From DATHKG01 sp035489435 (GTDB taxonomy: Bacteria > Bacteroidota > Bacteroidia > Chitinophagales > Chitinophagaceae): a stretch of 64,000 bases of DNA. Positions 54,965 to 63,851 of the stretch are shown piece after piece. Positions within the stretch are counted from its first letter, which is position 1, and every line of letters starts with the position of its first letter. The position numbers and the translations under genes were made by a program. The notes beneath the pieces were generated by a model that was not told where the DNA came from, ran no database searches, and was given only the letters and a program-made list of their open reading frames with translations. The DNA lies in NCBI GenBank assembly GCA_035489435.1, contig DATHKG010000020.1; one strand, given 5' to 3'.

Positions 54965-56158
54965 TTTGATTTCCGGAGTTGTGATGTAATTGCAATTCGC
55001 CAGAGAAATGCAAATTCTGTAAAGCCTGATAATAATTTTCTTTTTTCAGTGGGCGACAAAAAAATAATGAAATGGGGAAATATTGTTGACACTGGTTTTC
55101 TCGAAATTTTTAGCTTCCCGATGCTGAGAGGCAATCCTTCGACGGCACTGAATGATAGACATTCGGTAGTATTGACGGAAAGCGCTGCCAAAAGTTTATT
55201 TGGCAATGATGATGCAATGGGAAAAATCATTAAAATTGAAAATGCAGACAACTTTGTGGTTACCGGTATTCTAAAAGATCTACCTAATAATACAAGATTT
55301 CAATTTGAATGCTTATTGCCATGGTCATATATAAAATACAGGGAAGGAGAAGATTTTGGATGGAACGACAACAGCACTTCTACCTATGTGATGCTGAAGC
55401 AAAATGCAAGCCATGCATCTGTTGCCCCTAAGATAAAAGGGTTAAAGCAAAAATACAGTACTGAGGCAAAAACGATGAAATGGGAACTATTTCTTTACCC
55501 GCTTAAACAATGGCGTTTGTATTCAAGCTTTACCAATGGAGTGGAAGACAACGGAGGGCGAAGCACATTTGTAAAACTATTTGGCATCATCGCCGGGTTT
55601 ATAGTTTTGATTGCATGTATTAATTTCATGAACCTGAGTACCGCAAGGAGTGAAAAAAGGGCGAAAGAAGTAGGGATAAGAAAAGTGGTGGGTGCTCAGA
55701 AAATTTCTCTTATCAGCCAGTTTTTCGGAGAATCAATAATGATTGCTTTTATGGCAGCTATTATCGCCATCCTTATTGTTCAGGTAAGTCTGCCTTCCTA
55801 CAATCAACTTACAGGTAAAAACTTATTCATCAACTTTGAGAATATCTATACCTGGATCGTATTTGTTGGGTTCATACTTTTCACTGGCTTGTTAGCCGGG
55901 AGCTATCCTGCATTCTTTCTTTCATCTTTCCAACCTGTTAAGGTTTTAAAGGGGACTTATAAAAAAGCCAATGCGTTGGTGACGCCAAGAAAAATACTTG
56001 TCGTGTTGCAGTTTACATTCGCCATCATTCTTATTATCTGCACTATTGTAGTAAAATCCGGCAAAAAGCCTGAAAACCGAATAATGTCTGGTCTACAGGG
56101 GCATTCATCTAATCTGGGCTGGTCACCTCTAAACTGCAATAACACGCTAAAACTATAG
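54965..56158 (+). pseudogene. Truncated MacB/FtsX-type permease remnant
   Basis: The frame begins with a homologous segment upstream of the GTG at 55049 (DNNFLFSVGDKKIMKWGNIVD) but has no start codon or first membrane helix; it is cut near 54965 beside the GH116 gene. Then come a MacB_PCD domain and an FtsX block (FIVLIACINFMNLSTARSEKRAKEV, GIRKVVGAQKIS) up to LQFTFAIILIICTIVVKS. After about residue 340 the sequence (GKKPENRIMSGLQGH...) no longer matches the family. It equals roughly the middle third of a complete permease such as 43317, so it is non-functional. Confidence 0.8.
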
Positions 56159-56169
56159 GGTGCGACTTG

Positions 56170-56200
56170 TTGCAAAGCTGGTTTTGATTAGTTATTTTTG
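56170..56200 (+). promoter_or_regulatory. Bacteroidota-type promoter for the TIG-repeat gene
   Basis: TTG (56170-56172), a 20-base spacer and TATTTTTG (56193-56200) match TTG-N19/20-TAnnTTTG. Initiation near 56206 would leave an 18-base leader before the ATG at 56224. Confidence 0.7.
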
Positions 56201-56223
56201 ACGGAATCCAAATCCATTAGAAA

Positions 56224-59200
56224 ATGCCCCAACCCGACCCCTGGGTAAAACCCTTACGAAATTTGTTGTCAGGATGCTTGTTGGTCTTTATTTCGATTTT
56301 ATTTTCCAATCAAACGTTTGCTGAATTTGCACCTGCGCCTCAGGTCACCAGTACTGGATTGATGTACACTGTTGAGGGAGGTACCGTTACAATAAATGGT
56401 AACTTTTTTACCGGAGCCACTTCAGTTTTAATAGGCGGGAACGGGGACACACCAGCTGCTTCTTTTACAGTTGTCTCGGACAACCAGATACAGGCAGTTA
56501 TAGCCAGGGGTACCCGGTCGGGCTTTGTAAAAATTATAACTACTTCGGGATCATCTGCGACAGGTTCATTGATAATATCCATAAAGCTTATAGCGCGTAT
56601 AGAGTCGTTTACACCAACCAGTGGTGCTGCCGGTACAGAGGTAACCATCAAAGGATTTAATTTTACTGGTACAACGGCTGTGAGTTTTGGTGGAACTGCG
56701 GCTGCATCCTATACTCTTATAAATGATTCAGTAATACGGGCAGTAGTTGGATCAGGTTCAACCGGGCAGGTGCGGGTTGTAAACAGTGATGGCACGGGAT
56801 TTTTTGGAACCTTTACTTATGCACCGGCAACCCCGGTGCCTAATATTACTTCGTTTACACCTGCTAATGGCACCACGGGATCTATGATCAGCATCAAAGG
56901 AAATTATCTCTCTGGTGCTTCGGCGGTAGCAATTGGCGGAGTTGACGCATCGTCGTTTACAGTTCTTACCGATTCAACCATTAATGCAGTGGTAGCAGCA
57001 GGAGCCGGTTCAGGTGCGGTGGCCGTAACAACGCCTGGCGGAACTTATTCTACTAATGGGTTTACATATGTTACTCCCGACCTGAAGCCGCATATCAGTT
57101 CTTTTACACCTGGTAGCGCATCACCACGAACAACAATTACTATCAAAGGATACAACTTTACCGGTGCCACGCAGGTAAGTTTTGGCGGCACACCGGCAAG
57201 TTCATTTTCTGTAGTTTCGGATTCGACGATAACAGCATTGGTATTTTCCGGTTCAACGGGTTGGGTGAAAATAACCACTCCGGGGGGAGCCGATTCGCTT
57301 GGTGGCTTTACCTATATTCCGGCAGCACCTGAGGTCACGACAACGGGAATATTGTACACGGTAGTAGGCGATACCATTACTGTTAATGGCAACTTTTTTA
57401 CCGGTGCTACATCTGTTTTAATCGGCGGCAATGGTGACACACCAGCTGCTTCTTTCACAGTTGTCTCCGATAATCAAATAAGAGTTGTTATAGCCAGGGG
57501 CACCCAGTCGGGTTTTATTAAAATAATAACCCCTTCGGGATCATCTGCGACAGGTTCATTGATAATATCCATAAAGCTTATAGCGCGTATAGAGTCGTTT
57601 ACACCAACCAGTGGCGCTGCTGGTACAGAGGTAACCATCAAAGGATTTAATTTTACGGGTACCAGTGCGGTGAGTTTTGGTGGAACTGCAGCGGCTTCCT
57701 ACACATTTGTAAGCGATACAATATTACGTGCAGTAGTTGGATCAGGTTCGACAGGGCAGGTGCGTATTGATAACAGCGATGGCTGGGGATATTTGGGAAC
57801 CTTTACATACACAGCGTCAAAACCGGTGCCTAATATTACATCGTTTACACCCACCAGTGGCACCACAGGTACAACCATCACTATAAAAGGTTTTTATTTC
57901 ACTGGTGCTACGGCGGTAACTATTGGCGGAGTAGCGGCATCATCGTTTACAGTTCTTTACGATTCAATTATTAATGCAGTGGTAGCAACAGGTGCCGGTT
58001 CCGGTGCTGTAGCCGTAACAACGCCAGGCGGAACTCATTCTGCTAGTGGATTTACATATGTTGCTCCTGACCTGAAACCTCATATCAGTTCTTTTACACC
58101 TGGTAGCGCATCACCGCGAATAACAGTCACTATCAAAGGATACAACTTTACCGGTGCCACGCAGGTAAGTTTTGGCGGCACACCGGCCAGTTCATTTTCT
58201 GTGGTGTCGGATTCGACGATAACAGCTTTAGTATTTTCCGGTTCAACGGGTTGGGTGAAAGTAATCACTCTCGGGGGAGCAGATTCACTGAATTATTTTA
58301 CTTATATTCCGGCACCTCCTGAAGTCACTACAACGGGAATATTGTACACTGTTGCGGGAGGTACTGTTACGATTAATGGTAACTTTTTTACCGGTGCTAC
58401 TTCTGTTTCAATAGGCGGCAATGGCGATACTCCAGCTGCTTCCTTCACGGTTGTCTCTGATAACCAGATCCAGGCTGTTATAGCCAGAGGCACCCAGTCG
58501 GGCTTTATAAAAATTATAACCCCTGCGGGATCATCCGCAACAGGTTCGTTGATAATATCTGTAAAGCATATAGCGCACATAGATTCGTTTACACCTACCA
58601 GTGGTGCTGCTGGTACAGAGGTAACCATCAAAGGATTTAATTTTACCGGTACCAGTGCGGTAAGTTTCGGTGGAACTGCAGCGGCTTCCTATACACTTGT
58701 AAGTGATACAATATTACGGGCAGTGGTTGGATCAGGTTCGACAGGGCAGGTGCGTGTTGATAATAGTGATGGATGGGGATATTTGGGAACCTTTACATAT
58801 GTAGTGGCAGCAGCGGTACCAAATATTACTTCGTTTACGCCCGTTAACGGAACCACAGGAACTGTTGTTACCATCAAAGGAAATTATTTCACTGGTGCCT
58901 CGGCCGTAACTATTGGCGGAGTAGCGACATCATCGTTTACAGTTCTTTCCGATTCAATCATGCATGCAGTGATAGCAGCAGGGGCCAATTCCGGTGCGGT
59001 AGGCGTTATCACTGGTGGTGGAACTGCTTCGCTCAATGGATTTACTTATGTTATTCCCGATCTGAAACCGCAAATCAGTTCTTTTACGCCCATGAGTGGC
59101 GGCAGCGGTACTTTGGTGACCATTAAAGGTTCCAATTTCGGCAATGTAACAGCCGTTAGTTTTGGTAGTACAGCAGCCATTTCATTTACGGTAAGCGATT

Positions 59201-59538
59201 CAATCATTACAGCTGAAATAGGTTTCGGCGGAACGGGAGTTGTGAAAGTTACTACCAGCAACGGGTCTGATACGCTGGGCATGTTTACTTATACATCTGC
59301 AAAAATCCTGGCTGCTCCTAATCCTGCTATAGGTTCTATACTTATAGCTCATCCTGTTAGTAGTAAGAATGCGGTGATCAAACTCACAAACTCAATGGGA
59401 AATATAGTGCAGAATGTAAAAGTTATTCAAGGCAATTCCCAAACAAAACTGGATCTCACGGGAGTAGCGCCGGGTATCTACATAATCTGGTGGGGTGATG
59501 GTGCCAGTGCGTTCAGTAAAACAGTGCTTATTAAATAA
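56224..59538 (+). CDS. T9SS-secreted IPT/TIG repeat protein (three 330-aa super-repeats)
   Basis: A 1104-residue exported protein. After a signal peptide (GCLLVFISILFSNQTFA) there are about 12 immunoglobulin-like IPT/TIG domains, each of the form FTPTSGAAGTEVTIKGFNFTG...VSFGG. They form three super-repeats of four domains each, one 990-bp unit per super-repeat. The last 75 residues are a T9SS C-terminal sorting domain (AAPNPAIGSILI, LDLTGVAPGIYIIWW, KTVLIK), so it is moved across the outer membrane and probably attached to the surface or released. Likely an adhesin or surface-layer-like protein; the ligand is unknown. Convergent with the ECF sigma operon. Confidence 0.93.
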   Translation: MPQPDPWVKPLRNLLSGCLLVFISILFSNQTFAEFAPAPQVTSTGLMYTVEGGTVTINGNFFTGATSVLIGGNGDTPAASFTVVSDNQIQAVIARGTRSGFVKIITTSGSSATGSLIISIKLIARIESFTPTSGAAGTEVTIKGFNFTGTTAVSFGGTAAASYTLINDSVIRAVVGSGSTGQVRVVNSDGTGFFGTFTYAPATPVPNITSFTPANGTTGSMISIKGNYLSGASAVAIGGVDASSFTVLTDSTINAVVAAGAGSGAVAVTTPGGTYSTNGFTYVTPDLKPHISSFTPGSASPRTTITIKGYNFTGATQVSFGGTPASSFSVVSDSTITALVFSGSTGWVKITTPGGADSLGGFTYIPAAPEVTTTGILYTVVGDTITVNGNFFTGATSVLIGGNGDTPAASFTVVSDNQIRVVIARGTQSGFIKIITPSGSSATGSLIISIKLIARIESFTPTSGAAGTEVTIKGFNFTGTSAVSFGGTAAASYTFVSDTILRAVVGSGSTGQVRIDNSDGWGYLGTFTYTASKPVPNITSFTPTSGTTGTTITIKGFYFTGATAVTIGGVAASSFTVLYDSIINAVVATGAGSGAVAVTTPGGTHSASGFTYVAPDLKPHISSFTPGSASPRITVTIKGYNFTGATQVSFGGTPASSFSVVSDSTITALVFSGSTGWVKVITLGGADSLNYFTYIPAPPEVTTTGILYTVAGGTVTINGNFFTGATSVSIGGNGDTPAASFTVVSDNQIQAVIARGTQSGFIKIITPAGSSATGSLIISVKHIAHIDSFTPTSGAAGTEVTIKGFNFTGTSAVSFGGTAAASYTLVSDTILRAVVGSGSTGQVRVDNSDGWGYLGTFTYVVAAAVPNITSFTPVNGTTGTVVTIKGNYFTGASAVTIGGVATSSFTVLSDSIMHAVIAAGANSGAVGVITGGGTASLNGFTYVIPDLKPQISSFTPMSGGSGTLVTIKGSNFGNVTAVSFGSTAAISFTVSDSIITAEIGFGGTGVVKVTTSNGSDTLGMFTYTSAKILAAPNPAIGSILIAHPVSSKNAVIKLTNSMGNIVQNVKVIQGNSQTKLDLTGVAPGIYIIWWGDGASAFSKTVLIK
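56341..59310. repeat. Three tandem 990-bp coding repeats within the TIG gene
   Basis: Units start at 56341, 57331 and 58321 (each at the codons for E/Q-V-T-T/S-T-G), exactly 990 bp apart. Long stretches are identical between units, for example around 56609 and 57599. Such repeats recombine easily, so the copy number may vary between strains or be collapsed in assembly. Confidence 0.93.
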
Positions 59539-59558
59539 GTAAATAGTTATTATACATC

Positions 59559-59593
59559 GGCCGCCTCTTTAATTTGAGGCGGCCTTGTTGTTT
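59559..59593. terminator. Rho-independent terminator after the TIG gene
   Basis: A perfect 9-bp stem ggccgcctc/gaggcggcc (59559-59567 and 59576-59584) with an 8-base loop, followed by a T-rich run (ttgttgttt). It lies 20 bases after the stop codon of the TIG gene. Confidence 0.88.
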
Positions 59594-59619
59594 CATGACC
59601 AGTTTTAGTTGAATGGCCT

Positions 59620-60288
59620 TCAACATTTATTTTCGTTTTTGAAATTTTCAATTTCGGTATAAAATTCAATGGCATTCCTTACTTTTTTTCCGCCGGCTCC
59701 TGAAAGTACAGATCTTACCCATTGCCGGTCCAGGTTTTCCAAGCGCAGTTTTTTATACAGGTACAACGCGATAGTTACAAACGACAAGGTGAGCAAACAC
59801 TGGAACACTATATAGCCCCATCCCATTTCCGAAGGGAACCACCTGTCACTCAAATAAAAAGTACTCCAGAACGGCAGTTGTAAAAAAGTAACGCGGATAT
59901 GCCGGGCTATGGACAGTTGCAGGCGGTTCAGCTGTTGCTGTATAACTGTGATGCTACCACTGTAATCAATAGCACCGGCCCATACCAGGTGACGGATATA
60001 ATCATAGAGTGCATTTATATTGATTATAAATATAGCGCCCATGGAAACAATAAAATAATTGGCGGCAGAACTATAATGGACAATAGCGTAGGACAATACC
60101 AGGCCGAGAAGGATTAAATAAATTATAGCAATGGCAATACCAATTTGTTTTGTTCGCACTACTGATTGTAATGCTGTCTCCGCTTTTTGGTGGAGGCTGT
60201 CTTTCAGCAGACGCCGGTTGATTTGTAAAGACTGATCGATTTTTTCGTACTGTTCTTTCCATAAAAGCACAAAATTAACTTCTTCCAT
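59620..60288 (-). CDS. Hypothetical membrane protein linked to an ECF sigma factor
   Basis: A 222-residue protein with a basic amphipathic N-terminus and about four hydrophobic helices (IGIAIAIIYLILLGLVLSYAI, FIVSMGAIFIININAL, YIVFQCLLTLSFVTIALYLY). The C-terminal tail is basic. It starts five bases after the sigma-factor stop. Its position suggests an anti-sigma role, but no classical anti-sigma domain (zinc-binding motif) is seen, so this is a guess. Confidence 0.7.
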   Translation of the reverse strand: MEEVNFVLLWKEQYEKIDQSLQINRRLLKDSLHQKAETALQSVVRTKQIGIAIAIIYLILLGLVLSYAIVHYSSAANYFIVSMGAIFIININALYDYIRHLVWAGAIDYSGSITVIQQQLNRLQLSIARHIRVTFLQLPFWSTFYLSDRWFPSEMGWGYIVFQCLLTLSFVTIALYLYKKLRLENLDRQWVRSVLSGAGGKKVRNAIEFYTEIENFKNENKC

Positions 60289-60293
60289 ATCCT

Positions 60294-60803
60294 TTAATGT
60301 TTGATTTGTGAGAATTTTTGTTTTAGAATGTTTTTTATACGTGCTATTTTGGTGGACACATTTGTCTCAGTGATACCCATTATGTCGGCTATCTCTTTCT
60401 GCGTTTTTTCTTCCAGGTACAGTAATACCAGGGCTTTGTCCAGCGGTTTCAATTCATCGATAAACCGGTTTAATTGAACCGTGTTTTGGTCCATCTGCGT
60501 ATTGTCAGCAGGACCAGCCATACTTATAATACTTTCCGGGAAATACGCGGTCTTCCTGTTTCGCGTTTTGTTTTTCCTGTAGTGCGAGATGGTTGTATTC
60601 AATGCAACCCGGTAAATCCAGGTTGAATATTTAAATGCTGAGTTGTAGCTATCAAATGATTGCCACAGTTTCAGGATAATTTCCTGTACCAGGTCCATCC
60701 TGTCTTCGGGATCCTTGCAGTAGGTATTGGCAATTTTATAAATCATGTTTTTATGCGCTTCTATCACCTGTAAAAAAACATCGGTCTTATCGGTTGACGG
60801 CAT
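60294..60803 (-). CDS. ECF RNA polymerase sigma factor
   Basis: A 169-residue sigma-70 family ECF factor from ATG 60803; the frame extends to 60962 but the extra 53 residues do not look like sigma sequence. Region 2 (HKNMIYKIANTYCKDPEDRMDLVQEIILKLW, FKYSTWIYRVALNTTISHYRK) and region 4 (LDKALVLLYLEEKTQKEIADIMGI, TETNVSTKIARIKNILKQ) are complete. Likely regulated by the membrane protein encoded five bases downstream. Confidence 0.93.
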   Translation of the reverse strand: MPSTDKTDVFLQVIEAHKNMIYKIANTYCKDPEDRMDLVQEIILKLWQSFDSYNSAFKYSTWIYRVALNTTISHYRKNKTRNRKTAYFPESIISMAGPADNTQMDQNTVQLNRFIDELKPLDKALVLLYLEEKTQKEIADIMGITETNVSTKIARIKNILKQKFSQIKH

Positions 60804-62087
60804 TATCGGTTCATTAAGGTTTGCATTGGCGGATAGTTTATCTATTATACGCAGGCGCGAGTAAAATATCACAAAAAAATCCGTTTTTTGTTTTCTGGTT
60901 TCGAAAGCTGATCCAGCTCCACAATTTTGCCTGGTGCCCAAGTTCCTATTATCTATTTGCAAAGAGAAAATGAAAAACTAATGCTTCAAGTGGAATGATT
61001 TGCAGCTTTCATGCTTTCTTTTGCCCATAACCAAAAAAGGAACAGGAATAGGAGGTAATCAAAATGGAGATACAAATTAAATTTAAACAGTTAACGCTGA
61101 AGGTCTGTTTGCTCGCTTTACTGAGTTGCGACAATATTGCCCCACTCGGGCTGTGTGTGGCACCTGGGAGCATATTAAGAATAATGAGACTTTTAAAGTG
61201 TGACCGCGTCAGGATTTAAACCTGCTCGGTGATACTGCCGATGCTTAATCACACTGATACCACACCAGTGGAAGTATGGGTTATGCAAAAATGGTAGAAG
61301 TGCTCGTGTCGGTTTCCGGCTTGCTTTAGCACACTAACGCTTATTATAGTTGCCAAGTATTCATGGGGGTGTACCCACAAGAGATTCCGCGTCTAACAGC
61401 AACGTAATTCTTCCGTTTTCTCGCCATTGTTCGCGGTAGAAAGTTTTAGTAACCCTTTGGGCGAGGGGTGGCGAAAAATGTTCTTCTGGAGCGTATTCGA
61501 CAAATTATATAATGAACATGATTTCCAGTGTTATTTAAACAACGACATTACTGAATGCTTGCCAATCAAATAAGTAATTATCAGTATCGTGGTTGAAAGG
61601 CTATATCAATAATGGAAACATAATTGCCAAACATTTTTTCCTTAGCCTCATTGATCAACCTCGACTGCATGTAATCCAGGGAAGTTTGACCCGTTTCTCT
61701 TTTACCAGATCGCCGATATAATTAGGTCAAAGTTGCAATTGTTCGGCGCATTATGTGACACTGCAGTGGAAGCCACGATTAGATTTGGTCCGTGAGATTT
61801 ACATCTACTTTTTTATGTGTCACGATGCATCAACAATTTTGTATATGCTATTGCAGCTCTCTTAATTGCGCCCATTATCAATATAGATCATTCCAATTCT
61901 TTGGATAGGTGATTACCGGCTTTTTTGTCATACGCCTTCAAATTTATTGTTACTGAATTAATTACTGTTAATCTTTAAGGGGATAAAACATATCATTGTC
62001 TCATAATAGGATCAACTAATTTTTTTTTTTGAATCTTTACTTGCCGCCATGTTTCCTTATATTAGCTAACCCAAATTACCCGATACC
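60804..62087. other. 1.28-kb gene-free, decayed region
   Basis: No reading frame over 60 codons is convincing apart from the sigma-gene extension. A 51-codon frame at 61064-61219 has an unusual GGAGG eight bases before its ATG and a lipoprotein-like start (LTLKVCLLALLSC), but no other support. A short non-ATG frame near 61036 encodes KGTGIGGNQNGDTN, recalling the mini-ORF at 63187. An AraC-regulator fossil lies at 61581-61772. The rest I could not explain. Confidence 0.55.
61581..61772 (-). pseudogene. Fossil of an AraC-family regulator (C-terminal helix-turn-helix)
   Basis: On the minus strand, three frames together reproduce an AraC/XylS DNA-binding domain: CAEQLQL-stop-PNYIGDLVK, then after a one-base shift ETGQTSLDYMQSRLINEAKEK, then MFGNYVSIIDIAFQPRY and a stop. 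The pattern matches the usual YCAEQLxLSPNYLSDLLKKETG...LIxxAKxxL...ISEIAYxLGF...YPQYF, with an in-frame stop, a frameshift and the loss of the LGF residues. Nothing of the N-terminal sensory domain could be traced. Confidence 0.6.
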
Positions 62088-63125
62088 ATGTCAAAGCTTG
62101 AAGTAAAAGCGAAATCCAAATGGATTAATTCGTTGAGTAATTTGATGACGGAGAATCTTCTGTTATCTATACTCATTGCAATTGTACTTATAAGCGTGGG
62201 CATATGGGTAGATCATTCTTTTGTAGATTACTCTTTTAGTAAACATAGTAGTTATAATACCGTTATCAAGGTCGTCAGTCGATTATTTATTTCTTTGGGT
62301 GAAGCTACATTCGTATTTCTTTTTTTACAGCTTACAGTGGAATCCCAATTATCTGAACAACATGTTGACAATGCCAAAAATGTGTTAAACGACTTTTCAA
62401 AAGAAGCAAAAAGCACAATTGATAATTTCTCAAAGGAAGTTGAAGTTGCTTCTAAAGCGACTTTGTCCGCTATTAAAGATCAAGCGTTTGAAAGTTTTTT
62501 AAATAAATTTTATCCAGAAAATTTTACAAAAAAGTTAACAGATGATGCTTTTTTTAATTTCGACGTTCTACGCACCAGCACTACTTGGACCTATAAAATA
62601 AAAAAGAATGCTGAAGGCAAAATTGAACTGATTGAAGAAATTTCTTACACCCTACAAAATCTTAAAAACGAAGAAATTGAACATCAGGTCACGCTAGAAA
62701 CTTTCAAGACTAATGAAGGCGATCCGAAAATTGCTAAGATTATGGTGATGGGTGATCAAGTTCTAGAATTGCTGGATTTGGCAGCACTTCAAGAGTTACA
62801 AAAGCCAGATCGCAACGGGCAGGAATACAACAAATTGTTCAAAATAAAAGCTAAGGGAGAGCTTCTAATTGAAAAAGTCGTTAAGAATGCGTATGAAGGT
62901 AAGAAAATTGTCGATTTTCATTTTCCTACAGAGCATTCCCTCAATATTACTATACGAGTTCAATTTTTAAGTCCAATGGAAGATTTTGATTTTGAAATAA
63001 CTGTTCCTTTTTTGGAGAATGCTAAGTTAGATTACCAATTAAGTGGCTTAGATACAAGGGTTTATAAACAAATCCCTCTAGCATTAAAAGGGCAGTCGAT
63101 TATGTACGAGATTACGTTAAAATAA
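62088..63125 (+). CDS. Unrecognised two-helix membrane protein with large soluble domain
   Basis: A 345-residue protein. Two membrane helices lie at about 23-41 (NLLLSILIAIVLISVGIWV) and 66-84 (RLFISLGEATFVFLFLQL). After them comes a coiled-coil-like stretch (SEQHVDNAKNVLNDFSKEAK, STIDNFSKEVEVASKAT) and a soluble, strand-rich C-terminal domain (WTYKIKKNAEGKIELIEEIS ... FPTEHSLNITIRVQF). I recognise no family. The DNA is more A+T-rich than the neighbours. It is flanked by decayed sequence and a predicted short transcript. Confidence 0.75.
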   Translation: MSKLEVKAKSKWINSLSNLMTENLLLSILIAIVLISVGIWVDHSFVDYSFSKHSSYNTVIKVVSRLFISLGEATFVFLFLQLTVESQLSEQHVDNAKNVLNDFSKEAKSTIDNFSKEVEVASKATLSAIKDQAFESFLNKFYPENFTKKLTDDAFFNFDVLRTSTTWTYKIKKNAEGKIELIEEISYTLQNLKNEEIEHQVTLETFKTNEGDPKIAKIMVMGDQVLELLDLAALQELQKPDRNGQEYNKLFKIKAKGELLIEKVVKNAYEGKKIVDFHFPTEHSLNITIRVQFLSPMEDFDFEITVPFLENAKLDYQLSGLDTRVYKQIPLALKGQSIMYEITLK

Positions 63126-63136
63126 TTGAGTTTTTG

Positions 63137-63166
63137 TTGTCTTTGTATGATATTATTGTAACTTTG
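63137..63166 (+). promoter_or_regulatory. Bacteroidota consensus promoter for a short transcript
   Basis: TTG (63137-63139), 19-base spacer and TAACTTTG (63159-63166) match the consensus fully. It lies 12 bases after the stop of the gene at 62088 and points to a very short unit ending at the terminator at 63279-63320. Confidence 0.7.
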
Positions 63167-63186
63167 CTAAAGATAAAACACTTATT

Positions 63187-63222
63187 ATGAAAGGAACAGG
63201 AAGTAAAGGGACAGGAAGTTAA
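63187..63222 (+). CDS. Candidate 11-residue mini-ORF MKGTGSKGTGS
   Basis: An 11-codon frame from ATG 63187, with a 15-base near-duplication (aaaggaacaggaagt/aaagggacaggaagt). It starts 20 bases after a consensus -7 box, so it would be the first frame of the transcript. Such a short peptide might be a leader or a signal; translation is unproven and it may be chance. Confidence 0.3.
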   Translation: MKGTGSKGTGS

Positions 63223-63514
63223 ATTCTTAAGTGAATTATTCATGCTCCATTATACAAGTATAAAGTTTTATGCTTGTCAAGCCATCCCGGTTAATTACTT
63301 TAGGGTGGCTTTCATTTTTAGTTTAGCCTCGATTACCACCTTTTGAGACTAAAAAGGAATCTTTGAGTTTTGCGGTAGATTTTCGTATAAGGGTCTTGAA
63401 AATCGAAATACTTTCTTTTTTCCGAATCGCAAAATTTTAGGAAGCTTTTTGTGCGTGGTAAAACTCCCGGAGGCTTAGATTGAAAAGCCATGTAAAGCAT
63501 CAAAATTATTTTGA
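63223..63514. other. Intergenic, mostly unexplained
   Basis: Contains the terminator at 63279-63320 and nothing else recognisable. No reading frame or RNA fold is convincing in the rest. Confidence 0.4.
63279..63320 (+). terminator. Rho-independent terminator of the short transcript
   Basis: Stem aagccatccc (63279-63288) with gggtggctt (63303-63311), one bulged base, 14-base loop, then tcattttta. It would end a transcript of about 150 bases from the promoter at 63137. Confidence 0.75.
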
Positions 63515-63851
63515 CTAAGCAAGTTTATTCTGAGTAAGCAATCGCTTGACTTCGGGATAGCATTCCTCGAGTTTGGCATCAATTTGCTTAGTGAATTCGA
63601 CTAATATATTCCCATCCTCATCTTCAAGATCCGCTGACGTTTTGATCACTCATCAAGGGTGATAGGAATGTATATCTAAATCTTACTACTTGCAATGCTA
63701 ACAGTGCCGAGATAGGATAGCCCATCCAGTTGCTCCCACCACCAATCTCCCATAAATAATCCACTCTGTTCTGAGAAGAAATAATTTTTAGTGTCAGTTG
63801 CTTTTCATCAATTTCGGTTGGGTTATCTGCATCTTCTACTTTTAGTATCAT
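63515..63851 (-). pseudogene. Hypothetical protein gene with one-base frameshift
   Basis: From ATG 63851 the frame encodes MILKVEDADNPTEIDEKQLT, ISSQNRVDYLWEIGGGSNWM, YPISALLALQVVRFRYTFLS, then goes off frame and stops at 63624. The adjacent frame continues with protein-like sequence SADLEDEDGNILVEFTKQID and AKLEECYPEVKRLLTQNKLA to a stop at 63515. Removing one base from the T-run at 63640-63643 (AAAA on the coding strand) restores one 111-residue protein. Family unrecognised. Real mutation or sequencing error. Confidence 0.65.

Noticed and set aside
56055..56160. Insertion-sequence end at the 3' break of the permease remnant
   Set aside because: No terminal inverted repeat, target duplication or transposase fragment could be identified in the unrelated tail.
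57045..59282. Several minus-strand frames of 60-109 codons inside the TIG gene
   Set aside because: They recur at 990-bp spacing as antisense shadows of the repeats (MMVTSVPAAPLVGVN-like) and carry no independent signal.
61064..61219. 51-codon frame with a GGAGG site in the gene-free region
   Set aside because: Shine-Dalgarno sites are seldom used in Bacteroidota and the sequence after residue 25 is not protein-like; kept only as a note.
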